A stretch of DNA of 64,000 nucleotides from Breoghania corrubedonensis (GTDB lineage Bacteria; Pseudomonadota; Alphaproteobacteria; Rhizobiales; Stappiaceae), in assembly GCF_003053845.1 (NCBI RefSeq), contig NZ_QAYG01000014.1, forward strand, positions 1 to 64,000. The letters run 5' to 3'. The notes under the pieces are model-generated. The model was not told the origin of the DNA, did not search any database, and worked only from the letters and a program-made list of their open reading frames with translations. A program made the position numbers and the translations under genes. Position 1 is the stretch's first letter, and every line of letters begins with the position of its first letter. Below, in pieces: positions 1-8,115 of the stretch.

Positions 1-91
1 CCGCGTCTCCGGTTATGCCGTGAACTTCGTCAAGCTGACACGAGAACAGCAACTCGACGTCGTAAACCGTACGTTCCACGCGTCCATGTAG
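1..91 (+). CDS. pflB: Pyruvate formate-lyase (formate C-acetyltransferase), C-terminal end only
   Basis: The window opens inside a gene read in the frame that starts at base 2. The last 29 residues run RVSGYAVNFVKL...NRTFHASM and stop with TAG at 89-91. This is the conserved C-terminus of pyruvate formate-lyase: the RVSGYAV segment is the glycyl-radical loop, and its G is the radical residue. The enzyme splits pyruvate and CoA into acetyl-CoA and formate under oxygen limitation. The downstream activase gene supports the call. Everything upstream lies outside the window, so intactness cannot be judged. Confidence 0.93.
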   Translation, partial: RVSGYAVNFVKLTREQQLDVVNRTFHASM

Positions 92-168
92 ACTGGCATC
101 AGGGCAGCCGACCGGCTGCCCTGACCACCAACAGGAAAATACGCAAAGGCTGATCCTGGACGGACATA

Positions 169-209
169 GAAGGCCCAGCCGGAGAGAACACCGGACGGGC
201 CTTTTTTTG
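169..209 (+). terminator. Rho-independent terminator between pflB and pflA
   Basis: AAGGCCCAGCCGG pairs with CCGGACGGGCCTT across a short AGAGAACA loop, with one or two mismatches in the stem, and is followed by a run of seven T. It lies about 80 bp after the pflB stop and about 30 bp before pflA. It may lower activase expression relative to the lyase by partial read-through. Confidence 0.85.
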
Positions 210-240
210 TCGTCCTTCCGTTGACGCAAGAGGGATAGAC

Positions 241-1023
241 TTGACGACGAGCATTCACACGCCGCATCCCGTTGCCGGCGTCCATCGCGCCGCCGACCAT
301 GGATTCCTGCATTCGGTGGAGACCGGCGGCGCGGTCGACGGCCCAGGCATGCGCTTCGTCTTCTTCATGGCGGGCTGCCTGTTCCGCTGTCTGTATTGCC
401 ACAATCCGGATACCTGGAAACTGCACAACGGCCGCCGCGTCGATGTCGATGCCATGCTGAGCGAGTTGAAACCATATGTCGGTTTCTTGAAATTCGCCGG
501 CGGCGTCACCTTTTCAGGCGGCGAACCGCTGATGCAGGCCACGTTCGTCGGCCGCGTGATGGAACGCATCAAGGCAGATCTCGATCTCCACATCGCGCTC
601 GACACACAAGGTTTTCTGCATGCGAGCCTTGATGATGCCTGGTTCGACCCGGTCGATCTCGTGTTGCTCGACATCAAGCATATCGATCCGGTGCGTTACG
701 AGCGGCTGACCGCGCAACCACTGCAACCGACCCTCGATTTCGCTGAACGCCTCGTCCAGTTGGGAAAACCGACCTGGATCCGTTACGTGCTCGTCCCCGG
801 CCTTACCGACGATGCCGATGACGTTGCGAAAATGGCGGATTTTGTCTCCGGCCTTGGCAAGATCGTCGAGCGCGTGGAGGTGCTGCCCTTCCATCAGATG
901 GGCGCTTCCAAGTGGAGTGAGCTGAACATGTCCTATGAACTGACCGACACGCCGACACCGACAAATGAAGATACGGAAGCCGCCCGCGACATCTTCCGTT
1001 CCCGTGGCCTCTTCACGGCCTGA
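241..1023 (+). CDS. pflA: Pyruvate formate-lyase-activating enzyme (radical SAM)
   Basis: This 260-residue radical-SAM protein has the cluster-binding motif CLFRCLYC, with C46, C50 and C53 as the 4Fe-4S ligands, and the following HNPDTW stretch typical of PflA. SGGEP, a SAM-binding element, follows near residue 97. PflA uses SAM to install the glycyl radical on PflB. The start chosen is TTG at 241, because AAGAGGGA sits 5-6 bases upstream and no ATG lies before the conserved region. Its place directly after pflB is the usual arrangement. A terminator-like hairpin separates the two genes, so pflA may be expressed by read-through or from its own promoter. Confidence 0.93.
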   Translation: MTTSIHTPHPVAGVHRAADHGFLHSVETGGAVDGPGMRFVFFMAGCLFRCLYCHNPDTWKLHNGRRVDVDAMLSELKPYVGFLKFAGGVTFSGGEPLMQATFVGRVMERIKADLDLHIALDTQGFLHASLDDAWFDPVDLVLLDIKHIDPVRYERLTAQPLQPTLDFAERLVQLGKPTWIRYVLVPGLTDDADDVAKMADFVSGLGKIVERVEVLPFHQMGASKWSELNMSYELTDTPTPTNEDTEAARDIFRSRGLFTA

Positions 1024-1117
1024 GGTGAAAGATCGACGTTCTGGTGTGCCGGGTCCGGAAGACACATCACTCCCGGCGGTTTCCGGCCCCGGAACGCCGA
1101 TGTCCAGTCGATCGAAA

Positions 1118-2488
1118 TCAGTCCGACCTCGGAAACGACACCCGAACTTCAATCCCGTCGGTACGTCCCGGTGCCGGCGTATTGAACTCGAGCCGCGCGC
1201 CTGTGCGATCCGCAATGGTCTTCACGATGGCAAGGCCAAGTCCGCTGCCATCCGTCTTGTCGTTCGAGCGCGCGAAACGCGCTGTCAGCCGGTCGAGATC
1301 CTCGGGCAGGACCACGCACCCGGCATTCGCGACACTGAGCACGGCCGGTGCGCTTAGCTCCACTTTTACCGGTGTCTGCGCAGCACCGTGCTTGAGCGCG
1401 TTTTCGATAAGGTTCCGGCTGAGAATGCCAAAGGCATCAGGATCCAGATCGGAGAGGATCGGAGTTTCCGGCAAGCTCAGCTCGAGACGGCCGGCGCCAC
1501 TGTAGCGCTCGAAATCTTCCACAACGATCCGCAAGATCGGGCGCAGGTCGGCGGAGGTTCCCGTACGCAGACGAGCGCCTTCGGCGCGCGCCAGTTGCAT
1601 CAACTTCTCGCTCAGACGATTCAACCGCTTGAGCGTGTTTTCAATGTCGCGCGCACGGGCAATGACCCCGGCATCGTCCGTTTCCGCCTGAAGGCGTTGC
1701 GCCTGGGCGATGGCACCTGCCACAGGCGTACGCAGCTCATGTGCGGCATTCGCCGCAAAACTGCGTTCCGCCTCGAACGCTGCCCCAAGTCTCGCGAGCA
1801 ACGCGTTGATGCTGCCAACGATCGGGGTCAATTCGCTGGGAAGGCCGTTATCGGCAAGCGGGGCAAGCTTGTGCGCGCCACGCTGACCAAGGTCGTCACG
1901 CAACTGTCTCATCGGCGCGAGACTGAAGCGCACGATAAGGAAGATCGCCGCGAACATCAGCGGGATCATCAGTAAAAGCGGCCGGCTCAGGCTCACAACA
2001 ATCTCGCCAACCACCATGGCACGGCGTGAGCGCGGTTCGGCCACCACAATGGTCAGGACGCCATCATCGTTCTTCACCCGATCATAGAACAGAGTTCGGG
2101 TGTCGGTGCGCACGAAACCGGTGCTTTCAAAGGGCGGGAAATTACTGGCAACGGCATCCTCGGAAGCCAGAACCACATGCCCCTTATCATCGACGATCCT
2201 GTAGCTGTAGAAATCACCCAGAGCGTCCCGACGGCCCTCCTTCTTGCGACCTGAGCCGTGACCTTTGCGGCCGTGCCCGCGCAGCCGACCGGGGCGATCG
2301 GGGCGCTCCCCGCTATCGGCCAGATGCAGCAGCCTGTGAGCGGTATCGCGCAGCGCTCCATCAAATTCGATATCCAGCTCGTGGCGCAGCCGATACCCCG
2401 TCACTGACGCGGCAACCAGCCACAGCACGGTGACGGCGAGGCCGACCATCAACGCGATACGCAGCTGGAGCGAGCGCGGCCCCGTCAT
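1118..2488 (-). CDS. Sensor histidine kinase, QseC/PmrB-like
   Basis: A 456-residue inner-membrane sensor kinase. A first membrane helix (about 10-30) and a second (about 170-190) flank a periplasmic sensor region rich in Arg, Gly and His around residues 60-90. The H-box NAAHELRTP places the phosphorylated histidine at H250. The ATPase part carries N and G boxes (LIENALKHG, DGSGLGLAIV). It overlaps the response-regulator stop by 4 bp (ATGA), so the two are co-transcribed and translationally coupled. The pair is divergent from the DUF2271-PepSY-ApbE genes, which are its most likely targets. The ligand is not evident from the sequence. Confidence 0.88.
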   Translation of the reverse strand: MTGPRSLQLRIALMVGLAVTVLWLVAASVTGYRLRHELDIEFDGALRDTAHRLLHLADSGERPDRPGRLRGHGRKGHGSGRKKEGRRDALGDFYSYRIVDDKGHVVLASEDAVASNFPPFESTGFVRTDTRTLFYDRVKNDDGVLTIVVAEPRSRRAMVVGEIVVSLSRPLLLMIPLMFAAIFLIVRFSLAPMRQLRDDLGQRGAHKLAPLADNGLPSELTPIVGSINALLARLGAAFEAERSFAANAAHELRTPVAGAIAQAQRLQAETDDAGVIARARDIENTLKRLNRLSEKLMQLARAEGARLRTGTSADLRPILRIVVEDFERYSGAGRLELSLPETPILSDLDPDAFGILSRNLIENALKHGAAQTPVKVELSAPAVLSVANAGCVVLPEDLDRLTARFARSNDKTDGSGLGLAIVKTIADRTGARLEFNTPAPGRTDGIEVRVSFPRSD

Positions 2489-3144
2489 GGGTGCCCGAGG
2501 CGATAACCAAGCCCGCGCTCCGTCTCGATCGCCGAATGTCCGAGTTTCTTGCGCAGGCGGCTTACGTGCACTTCGATAGTGTTGCTCTCGATACTGTCGT
2601 CGAAGTTGTAGAGATGCTCCTCAAGCTGTCCCTTTGACAGGACCTGCCCGGGGGCCTGAACGAACGCTTCGAACAGGGCCCATTCGCGGGCGGTCAACGC
2701 AATGGATCGTCCGTCGCGCATGATCGTGCGGGCGGCAATGTCGATTTCAAGCGGGCCGATTTGAATTCGCGGGTTCGGATTGCCGGCATAGCGGCGAGCC
2801 ACCGAGCCGATGCGCGCGGATAGTTCCGACAGATCGAACGGCTTGACCATGTAATCGTCGGCACCGGCGTTCAGCCCCTCGATCCTGTCGGAAACCTGAT
2901 CAAGAGCTGTGAGAATGATCACCGGCGTCGCGTCGCCACGCGCGCGCATCGCCTTCAGGAAGGGAATGCCGCGCCCGTCCGGCAGCATAAGGTCGAGCAG
3001 AACGAGTTCGAAGGGACTTGTGGCGAGCGCTTCCTCAGCCATGTCCAGCCGCTTCACCCAGTCGGCGGAATGCCCGTCGCCCTTGAGCTGGTCATGCACC
3101 GCAATGCCCAGAACCGTGTCGTCCTCGATCAGCAGGATGCGCAT
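2485..3144 (-). CDS. OmpR-family response regulator, QseB-like
   Basis: The protein has 219 residues with an N-terminal receiver domain (acidic pocket E7-D8-D9, phospho-acceptor D51 in LLDLMLPDGRG, K in VKPFDL) and a C-terminal winged-helix DNA-binding domain ending in VHVSRLRKKLG and ERGLGYRLG. I place the start at ATG 3144, which has GGAG six bases upstream. An upstream in-frame TTG at 3159 has no comparable site. The gene heads a two-gene operon with the sensor kinase and is divergent from a small secreted protein across about 136 bp, so it may control both directions. Confidence 0.9.
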   Translation of the reverse strand: MRILLIEDDTVLGIAVHDQLKGDGHSADWVKRLDMAEEALATSPFELVLLDLMLPDGRGIPFLKAMRARGDATPVIILTALDQVSDRIEGLNAGADDYMVKPFDLSELSARIGSVARRYAGNPNPRIQIGPLEIDIAARTIMRDGRSIALTAREWALFEAFVQAPGQVLSKGQLEEHLYNFDDSIESNTIEVHVSRLRKKLGHSAIETERGLGYRLGHP

Positions 3145-3280
3145 CAGTTGCTCCGTCAATTGCCGACACCCTACTGCACCCCTTTCCTTACAGAAAGCTG
3201 AAGCGATTTCGTCATGTCCGTCAGGAAGCGATCAGGAGCAGGAGCGATGTCTTGGGTGTCGAATGCAAAAGGAGACACAC

Positions 3281-3769
3281 ATGCACATCCTCCCGAAACT
3301 GGTTCTGGCTGCGATTGTCGCGGCCGCTCTGATTGCGGCCGCCAAGGCGCAGTCTCCGATGACGGAGCCGGCGAAGGCCCCCGCGCAGAGCACGACCGGC
3401 AGTTCGGCCACGGATCTTCCTGCAAGACCGGACGCAGAGACCGTTCCCGTACGCCCCTGCCAGGCGACAGGCCAGAACAGACCTCAGAACTCTCGTGCAC
3501 GACACGGACGATACGGTGAACAAGCGCGCGACATGCGGCGCGCTCACCATCGCCGAGACGGACATGACGGTCACGGCTGGTTTCATCGCTTCTGGGACAA
3601 GGATTCCGGCCGCGAGCGTGAACGGGGCGAAAGGCGCATGCGTCGCGGCCCCAGTGATCAGGGCCAGGGATGTGATCAGGGCCAGGGACCAGCTCCCGCC
3701 GGCATGGCACCCCCGCCCGCGAATGGCCTCTTCAAGGGCGGCTCCGCACCCAAGGTTCAGCAGAACTGA
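3281..3769 (+). CDS. Small secreted protein of unknown function, His/Arg/Gly-rich
   Basis: This 162-residue protein starts at ATG 3281 with AAGGAG eight bases upstream. An N-terminal signal peptide (MHILPKLVLAAIVAAALIAA) ends near an AKAQ cleavage site. The mature part is low-complexity: a region rich in His, Arg, Asp and Gly around residues 85-115, a DQGQG repeat near 130, and an APPPANGLFKGG tail. I recognise no domain. It is the first gene of the + operon facing the two-component system, 42 bp before the DUF2271 gene. A metal-binding or envelope-stress role is possible but rests only on composition and position. Confidence 0.7.
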   Translation: MHILPKLVLAAIVAAALIAAAKAQSPMTEPAKAPAQSTTGSSATDLPARPDAETVPVRPCQATGQNRPQNSRARHGRYGEQARDMRRAHHRRDGHDGHGWFHRFWDKDSGRERERGERRMRRGPSDQGQGCDQGQGPAPAGMAPPPANGLFKGGSAPKVQQN

Positions 3770-3811
3770 CGGCTGCGCTGAGAATTTTCCAATCACAGGA
3801 GATATCGAAAG

Positions 3812-4282
3812 ATGAAGAAATTTCTGACCGTCCTTGCCCTGACCACAGCGTTGACCGCCCCCGGCTTCGCACAGGCAAAGGACGTGACCTTTACCACCAC
3901 ACTGACCAACTACGGCGGCGACGGGGCCTATCTCGCCTACTATGTCACCGATGCCACAGGCGCCTATGTCGGCTCGCTCTGGATGGCCGGTCCGAAATCC
4001 AAATGGTACGACAACCTCACCGACTGGTATCGCGCGACCGGCGGCAACACGGCGGAGGTGAACGGCATCACCGGAGCCAGCGTCGGCGCAGGCAAGACCC
4101 TCAAGATCAGCTTCGATCTCGCTGATGCGCTGTTCGACGCAGGCTACGAACTCCATATCGACGCCTCCGCCGAAGACATGCGCAACAGCCCTTCCGAGAT
4201 CGTGGTGCCGCTGACGAGCGAGGCCGCCGGCAAGCCGGTTCAGGGGCGGACCTATATCGCCAATTTCCAGTACGACATGTGA
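3812..4282 (+). CDS. DUF2271 domain periplasmic protein with a candidate FMN-attachment motif
   Basis: The 156-residue protein has a Sec signal peptide (residues 1-22, cleavage after AQA) and the DUF2271 signature (LTNYGGDGAYLAYYVTD, then LWMAGPKSKWYDNLTDWYR). Residues 84-90 read NGITGAS, which fits the [DN]-x-x-[ST]-G-A-[ST] motif recognised by ApbE flavin transferases; S90 would carry the FMN. The gene sits directly before a PepSY-flavodoxin reductase and apbE. I infer a periplasmic electron carrier with covalent FMN. The DUF2271 assignment is strong; flavinylation is inference from motif and context. Confidence 0.85.
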   Translation: MKKFLTVLALTTALTAPGFAQAKDVTFTTTLTNYGGDGAYLAYYVTDATGAYVGSLWMAGPKSKWYDNLTDWYRATGGNTAEVNGITGASVGAGKTLKISFDLADALFDAGYELHIDASAEDMRNSPSEIVVPLTSEAAGKPVQGRTYIANFQYDM

Positions 4283-4292
4283 GGCCTGTCAG

Positions 4293-6494
4293 ATGATCCG
4301 TCCACTGCATCGCTGGGTGGGATTGGCCGCCGCCCTGTTCGTCTGCGTAACGGCGTTGAGCGGGGGAGTCCTTGCGCTCTATCCCGCGGCCGAAGCAATC
4401 GGAACGATGGCGGCACCGCCCACCGATGTGGGAAGTTTCGCCGCGCTGGTCCAAGATACCGTACCGGGCCTGGAACAGATCAGGCGCGCACCGTCAGGCC
4501 AGATCACCGCCTTCGCCTATGACGGTGGCGTTGCGTCCAAATGGATCGTCGATCCGGAAACCGGCGTACCGACGTCCCCGGTCACCCAGTCACCGACGAA
4601 GATCTGGATCACCGACCTGCATCGCGCGTTTCTCGCCGGCGACGCAGGCCGTATCGCCACGGCCGTTGTCAGCCTCGCAATGCTGGTCCTGTCCGTGTCC
4701 GGGTTCATGCTCGCGGCCCGGCGGATCGGCGGTTGGCGTCGCCTGTTCGCTCCGCTCAAGGGCTCATTGCCACAACGCCTGCATCTGGAAGTGGCCCGTT
4801 TTGCCGGGATCGGACTTCTGTTGTCCTCTCTCACCGGCCTCTGGCTCTTCGCCGCCACTTTCGGGCTGTTGCCGGGTGGCGCGGCACTCCCAGCCTTGCC
4901 GCCTGTGAGCGGCAGCGGCAGCGCCTCGCCCGCAGCGCTCAGCGCACTGAAGGACATTCCGCTTTCGCACCTACGCGAGCTCAGCTTCCCGCGTATCGAC
5001 AACCTGCGTGACGTCTACACGATCAAGACCGTTGACGGCATGGGCTATGTCGACCAGGGAACGGGGGCAATGCTTTCCTGGAGCGCACGCACACCTCTCC
5101 AACAACTGTCCGATTTCATCAAGATGCTGCACACTGGCAAGGGGGCGGCGGTATTGGGACTTATTCTCGGCTTGTGCGCGGCGTGCGTCCCCATCCTCGC
5201 GATGACGGGACTGCTGCAGCAATCCGGCCGCTTCTCTCCTTCCAGTTTCAACAAGCGCCGGACATCCCCCAAAGACGCCGATACGGTCATTCTGGTGGGA
5301 TCGGAAGGCGGCACGACCTGGACGTTTGCCCAAACCCTCTCGAAGGCCCTGGCTCAAGCGGGCGGCAAGCCGGTTGTCGCTGCGATGTCGGACTTCACCC
5401 CCGAACGCTACGATCATGTCGCACGCTACCTGATCCTCGCCGCTACATCAGGCGACGGCGACGCTCCAAGCTCGGCGGACGGTTTCCTCGACCGGCTTGC
5501 AAGCATGCAGCACCCACCCACCGCTCCCTTTGCCGTCCTCGGCTTCGGCGACAGCACTTTCCCGCGCTATTGCGCCTATGCGGACAGCGTCGCGGCCGAA
5601 GCACGGAAGGCCGGCTGGCGGGAACTGATGCCGGCAGCCCACGTCGATCGCCAGTCGAGGCAGGATTTCACGAGCTGGGGGGAGGCTCTCGCGGAAAAGC
5701 TTGGTGTCGCGCTTTCGCTCGATAGCAAAAACACCGAGGCGCGCGCGGTCACATTGCCTCTCCTGTCCCGCCGGGACTACGGCGAGGAGGTGCAGGCACC
5801 GACCGCGATCCTGAGGTTCGCGCTTCCGCGCATTCCGCTGTGCTCGCGCCTCATGGGCCATGGCTTTGCGCGGTTCCAGGCCGGAGACCTGATTGGCATC
5901 ATCCCCGAAGGCGACACGGTGCCGCGCTATTATTCGCTCGCTTCGGGCCGCCGCGACGGTTTCATCGAGATCTGTGTGCGCAAGCAGGCCGGCGGGCTCT
6001 GCTCCGGCCAATTGATGGAGCTCAGGCCGGGCGGGACCGTCAAGGCCTTCCTGCGCCGCAACCCGGGCTTTTACCCCGTCGACGATCGATCGCCGCTGAT
6101 CCTGATCGGTGCAGGCACCGGGATCGGACCTCTGGCAGGCTTTGTCCGCGCCAACACCGCCCGCCGCCCGATGCACCTCTATTTCGGCGCGCGGTCGCAG
6201 ACCAGTGATCTGCTCTATGGCGAGGATTTCGGACGCTGGCAGGCAGAGGGACGGCTGTCATCCCTTGTCACCGCCTTCTCCCGCAGCGCCGAGCATGCCT
6301 ATGTGCAGGATCTCCTGCGCCGGGATGCCGACGTCATTCGCCAGCTGATCGGCACGGGCGCGCGCATCATGATCTGCGGCGGTCGGGGCATGGCGGCAGG
6401 CGTCGCCGCTGCCATGGAGGACATTCTCTCGCCCCTGTCGCTCAGCCCCATCACCCTGAAAGCAGAAGGCCGCTATGTCGAAGATGTCTACTGA
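4293..6494 (+). CDS. PepSY-type membrane protein fused to flavodoxin and FAD/NAD(P)H reductase domains
   Basis: This 733-residue fusion has four predicted membrane helices (about 8-30, 121-142, 168-190 and 285-307) with a periplasmic PepSY segment. Histidines near the membrane (H6, H110, H164, H280) could bind haem. A flavodoxin domain follows (VILVGSEGGTTWTFA, about 330-470), then an FAD domain (RYYSLAS) and a nucleotide-binding domain (LILIGAGTGIGPLAGF). The layout suggests electron flow from cytoplasmic NAD(P)H through FAD and FMN across the membrane to a periplasmic acceptor, probably the neighbouring DUF2271 protein. It starts 10 bp after that gene and overlaps apbE by 20 bp. Direction and final acceptor are inferred. 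Confidence 0.87.
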   Translation: MIRPLHRWVGLAAALFVCVTALSGGVLALYPAAEAIGTMAAPPTDVGSFAALVQDTVPGLEQIRRAPSGQITAFAYDGGVASKWIVDPETGVPTSPVTQSPTKIWITDLHRAFLAGDAGRIATAVVSLAMLVLSVSGFMLAARRIGGWRRLFAPLKGSLPQRLHLEVARFAGIGLLLSSLTGLWLFAATFGLLPGGAALPALPPVSGSGSASPAALSALKDIPLSHLRELSFPRIDNLRDVYTIKTVDGMGYVDQGTGAMLSWSARTPLQQLSDFIKMLHTGKGAAVLGLILGLCAACVPILAMTGLLQQSGRFSPSSFNKRRTSPKDADTVILVGSEGGTTWTFAQTLSKALAQAGGKPVVAAMSDFTPERYDHVARYLILAATSGDGDAPSSADGFLDRLASMQHPPTAPFAVLGFGDSTFPRYCAYADSVAAEARKAGWRELMPAAHVDRQSRQDFTSWGEALAEKLGVALSLDSKNTEARAVTLPLLSRRDYGEEVQAPTAILRFALPRIPLCSRLMGHGFARFQAGDLIGIIPEGDTVPRYYSLASGRRDGFIEICVRKQAGGLCSGQLMELRPGGTVKAFLRRNPGFYPVDDRSPLILIGAGTGIGPLAGFVRANTARRPMHLYFGARSQTSDLLYGEDFGRWQAEGRLSSLVTAFSRSAEHAYVQDLLRRDADVIRQLIGTGARIMICGGRGMAAGVAAAMEDILSPLSLSPITLKAEGRYVEDVY

Positions 6495-7491
6495 CCTTGT
6501 CCGCCATGCGCTGAACGGCCCGACGATGGGCACGCGTTGGTCGGCTATTGTCCATTGCGCTCCCGGCATCGATCCGCCCCCGATCCGAGCAGCGCTCGCC
6601 GCCGCGGTCGATGAGATCGACCGTCAGATGTCGCCCCGCAAGCCGGAAAGCGACCTGATGCGGGTGAACCGAGCCACGCCCGGCACCTGGGTCGATGTGC
6701 CTGCCCATATTCTGAATGTGCTGGAGGCGGGTCTGGAGATCGGGCGCGCATCGGATTGCGCATTCGACATCGGCATGGGCGACGCTGTCGCCGCGTGGGG
6801 CTTTTCGGCCGCAGACCCCGATCCGGATCAAATCCGCGCAGCCATTCGCGTCATACGGCACCCCGCGCACGAAGTGCTGGAGATCGACAGGGAGAGCGCC
6901 CGCGTGAGGAAGCACGCGCCCATCGCACTGGATCTTTGCGGCATTGCGAAGGGCTACGGTGTGGACCGCCTGGCCGAAACCGTACGTGACTTCGGGATCC
7001 GGCACGCCCTGCTTTCCATCGACGGCGAGGTCAGGGCTCTTGGCAGCCTTCCCGACGACAATCCTTGGGTCATCGGGGTGGAACGCCCCGATCCGGATTG
7101 CCGCGCAGCACATTCCATTCTCACCCTCACAGAGACGTCCGTGGCCACCTCGGGAGACTACAGGCACAGGGTGGAACTGGCGGGCAACCACTTCGCGCAC
7201 ATAATGGACCCGAACCGGGGCGCTCCGCTGGTGGCCTGCTCGGTATCCGCCACTGTCGTTGCCCCCAGTTGCATGCAGGCCGACGCCTGGGCCACGGCGA
7301 TGATGGTGCTGGGACCAGACCGTGGCATGAGACTGGCGCGTGATCTCGGTCTGTCGGTCCTGTTCCTCGATCGCCGCGGAGGCACACTCGTCCCGTTAAA
7401 GACCGGCCCGGTCTTCGGGTGCGGGATGCGTCTGGATATGCAGGCGAAAGCACTCGGATCATCCATGCCGGAGGCAAAAGCGCAGAAATGA
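6475..7491 (+). CDS. apbE: FAD:protein FMN transferase
   Basis: This 338-residue ApbE protein attaches FMN from FAD to Thr or Ser of target proteins. Family landmarks are TMGTRW near the N-terminus, FDIGMGD, LDLCGIAKGYGVDRLA and the metal-binding HIMDPNRG segment. The start at 6475 has AAGG about six bases upstream and overlaps the previous gene by 20 bp, so it is the last gene of the flavinylation operon. No signal peptide or lipobox is visible, although ApbE proteins serving periplasmic targets are usually exported. The natural target here is the DUF2271 protein, which carries a matching acceptor motif. Confidence 0.92.
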   Translation: MSKMSTDLVRHALNGPTMGTRWSAIVHCAPGIDPPPIRAALAAAVDEIDRQMSPRKPESDLMRVNRATPGTWVDVPAHILNVLEAGLEIGRASDCAFDIGMGDAVAAWGFSAADPDPDQIRAAIRVIRHPAHEVLEIDRESARVRKHAPIALDLCGIAKGYGVDRLAETVRDFGIRHALLSIDGEVRALGSLPDDNPWVIGVERPDPDCRAAHSILTLTETSVATSGDYRHRVELAGNHFAHIMDPNRGAPLVACSVSATVVAPSCMQADAWATAMMVLGPDRGMRLARDLGLSVLFLDRRGGTLVPLKTGPVFGCGMRLDMQAKALGSSMPEAKAQK

Positions 7492-7533
7492 CGACAAAAA
7501 GCCAGTTCCCGTACCCAAATGAGGCGATGTCTC

Positions 7534-7944
7534 CTAAGTGCCCTGCAAGACGGCGCGCGTCGCCCAGCAGCCGATCGCTGCCGATACGCCGGTAAGGCAG
7601 GCTCCCCAAGCAACGTCCACGATCACAACGGAGAAAGGCCAGCCCTTCAGCGTGGCATAGTTGGTCATGTCGTAGGTCGCGTAGGTGAACAAGCCGAACA
7701 GCGAGCCGTATAGCAATGCGGTGCCGACAGAGTCCGAGCGGAGTGCCGGAACGACCGCAAAGATAAGGATGCCGACGACATAGACCGCATAGAACGCGGC
7801 GGCCGCACCAAGACGCGGCGTATCAAGCAACATGTCTCCAAGGCGCGAGAAATAGAAGCTCTTGGCCACGCGCGTCAGCCACAGGAAGTCGATCGCCAGG
7901 AAAACAAACGCCGTCAGGACGTAAGCAGTGAAATATTGAAGCAT
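7534..7944 (-). CDS. DUF2177 family membrane protein
   Basis: A 136-residue integral membrane protein with about four helices (LQYFTAYVLTAFVFLAIDFL, AAAFYAVYVVGILIFAV, LYGSLFGLFTYATYDMTNY, VDVAWGACLTGVSAAIG). The DFLWL and YATYDMTN segments are typical of DUF2177. I use ATG 7944 rather than an upstream ATG, because the extra N-terminal residues are polar and overlap the promoter. A TGATCC-N18-TATCC sigma-E-type promoter lies about 30-55 bp upstream, which places the gene in the ChrR regulon with its divergent neighbour. Its biochemical function is unknown. Confidence 0.85.
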   Translation of the reverse strand: MLQYFTAYVLTAFVFLAIDFLWLTRVAKSFYFSRLGDMLLDTPRLGAAAAFYAVYVVGILIFAVVPALRSDSVGTALLYGSLFGLFTYATYDMTNYATLKGWPFSVVIVDVAWGACLTGVSAAIGCWATRAVLQGT

Positions 7945-7970
7945 GGTGATCCTGCCGTGATGAGACGGTC

Positions 7971-8000
7971 TGGATACGCGGCAACGAACGCTTCGGATCA
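7971..8000 (-). promoter_or_regulatory. Candidate RpoE (ECF11) promoter for the DUF2177 gene
   Basis: Read on the minus strand, TGATCC (8000-7995) is followed after exactly 18 bases by TATCC. The spacing and the GCG preceding TA match the other two candidate promoters of this locus. TGATCC is the known -35 element of alphaproteobacterial RpoE/ChrR promoters. Confidence 0.72.
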
Positions 8001-8060
8001 CTTGGCGGGCATAGCGCCACCGAGAGCGGCCCGTATTCGTCAGCGAAAATGATCGCGAAG

Positions 8061-8090
8061 TGATCCGTTTTCATCACGACTGCGTACCCC
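8061..8090 (+). promoter_or_regulatory. Candidate RpoE (ECF11) promoter for the FAD oxidoreductase-DUF1365-cfa operon
   Basis: TGATCC (8061-8066), an 18-base spacer, then TACCCC (8085-8090). The bases before the -10, CGACTGCG, are identical to those in the candidate rpoE promoter at 13543-13572. It lies about 25-55 bp before the ATG at 8116 and is divergent from the DUF2177 promoter. Confidence 0.78.
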
Positions 8091-8115
8091 GTAAACATGC
8101 GAAGCGGGAAACGCC

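Noticed and set aside
4293-6494. DQGTGAM (residues 254-260) in the PepSY protein as a second flavinylation site
   Set aside because: The final position is Met rather than Ser or Thr, so there is no acceptor hydroxyl; this pattern is common in PepSY domains.
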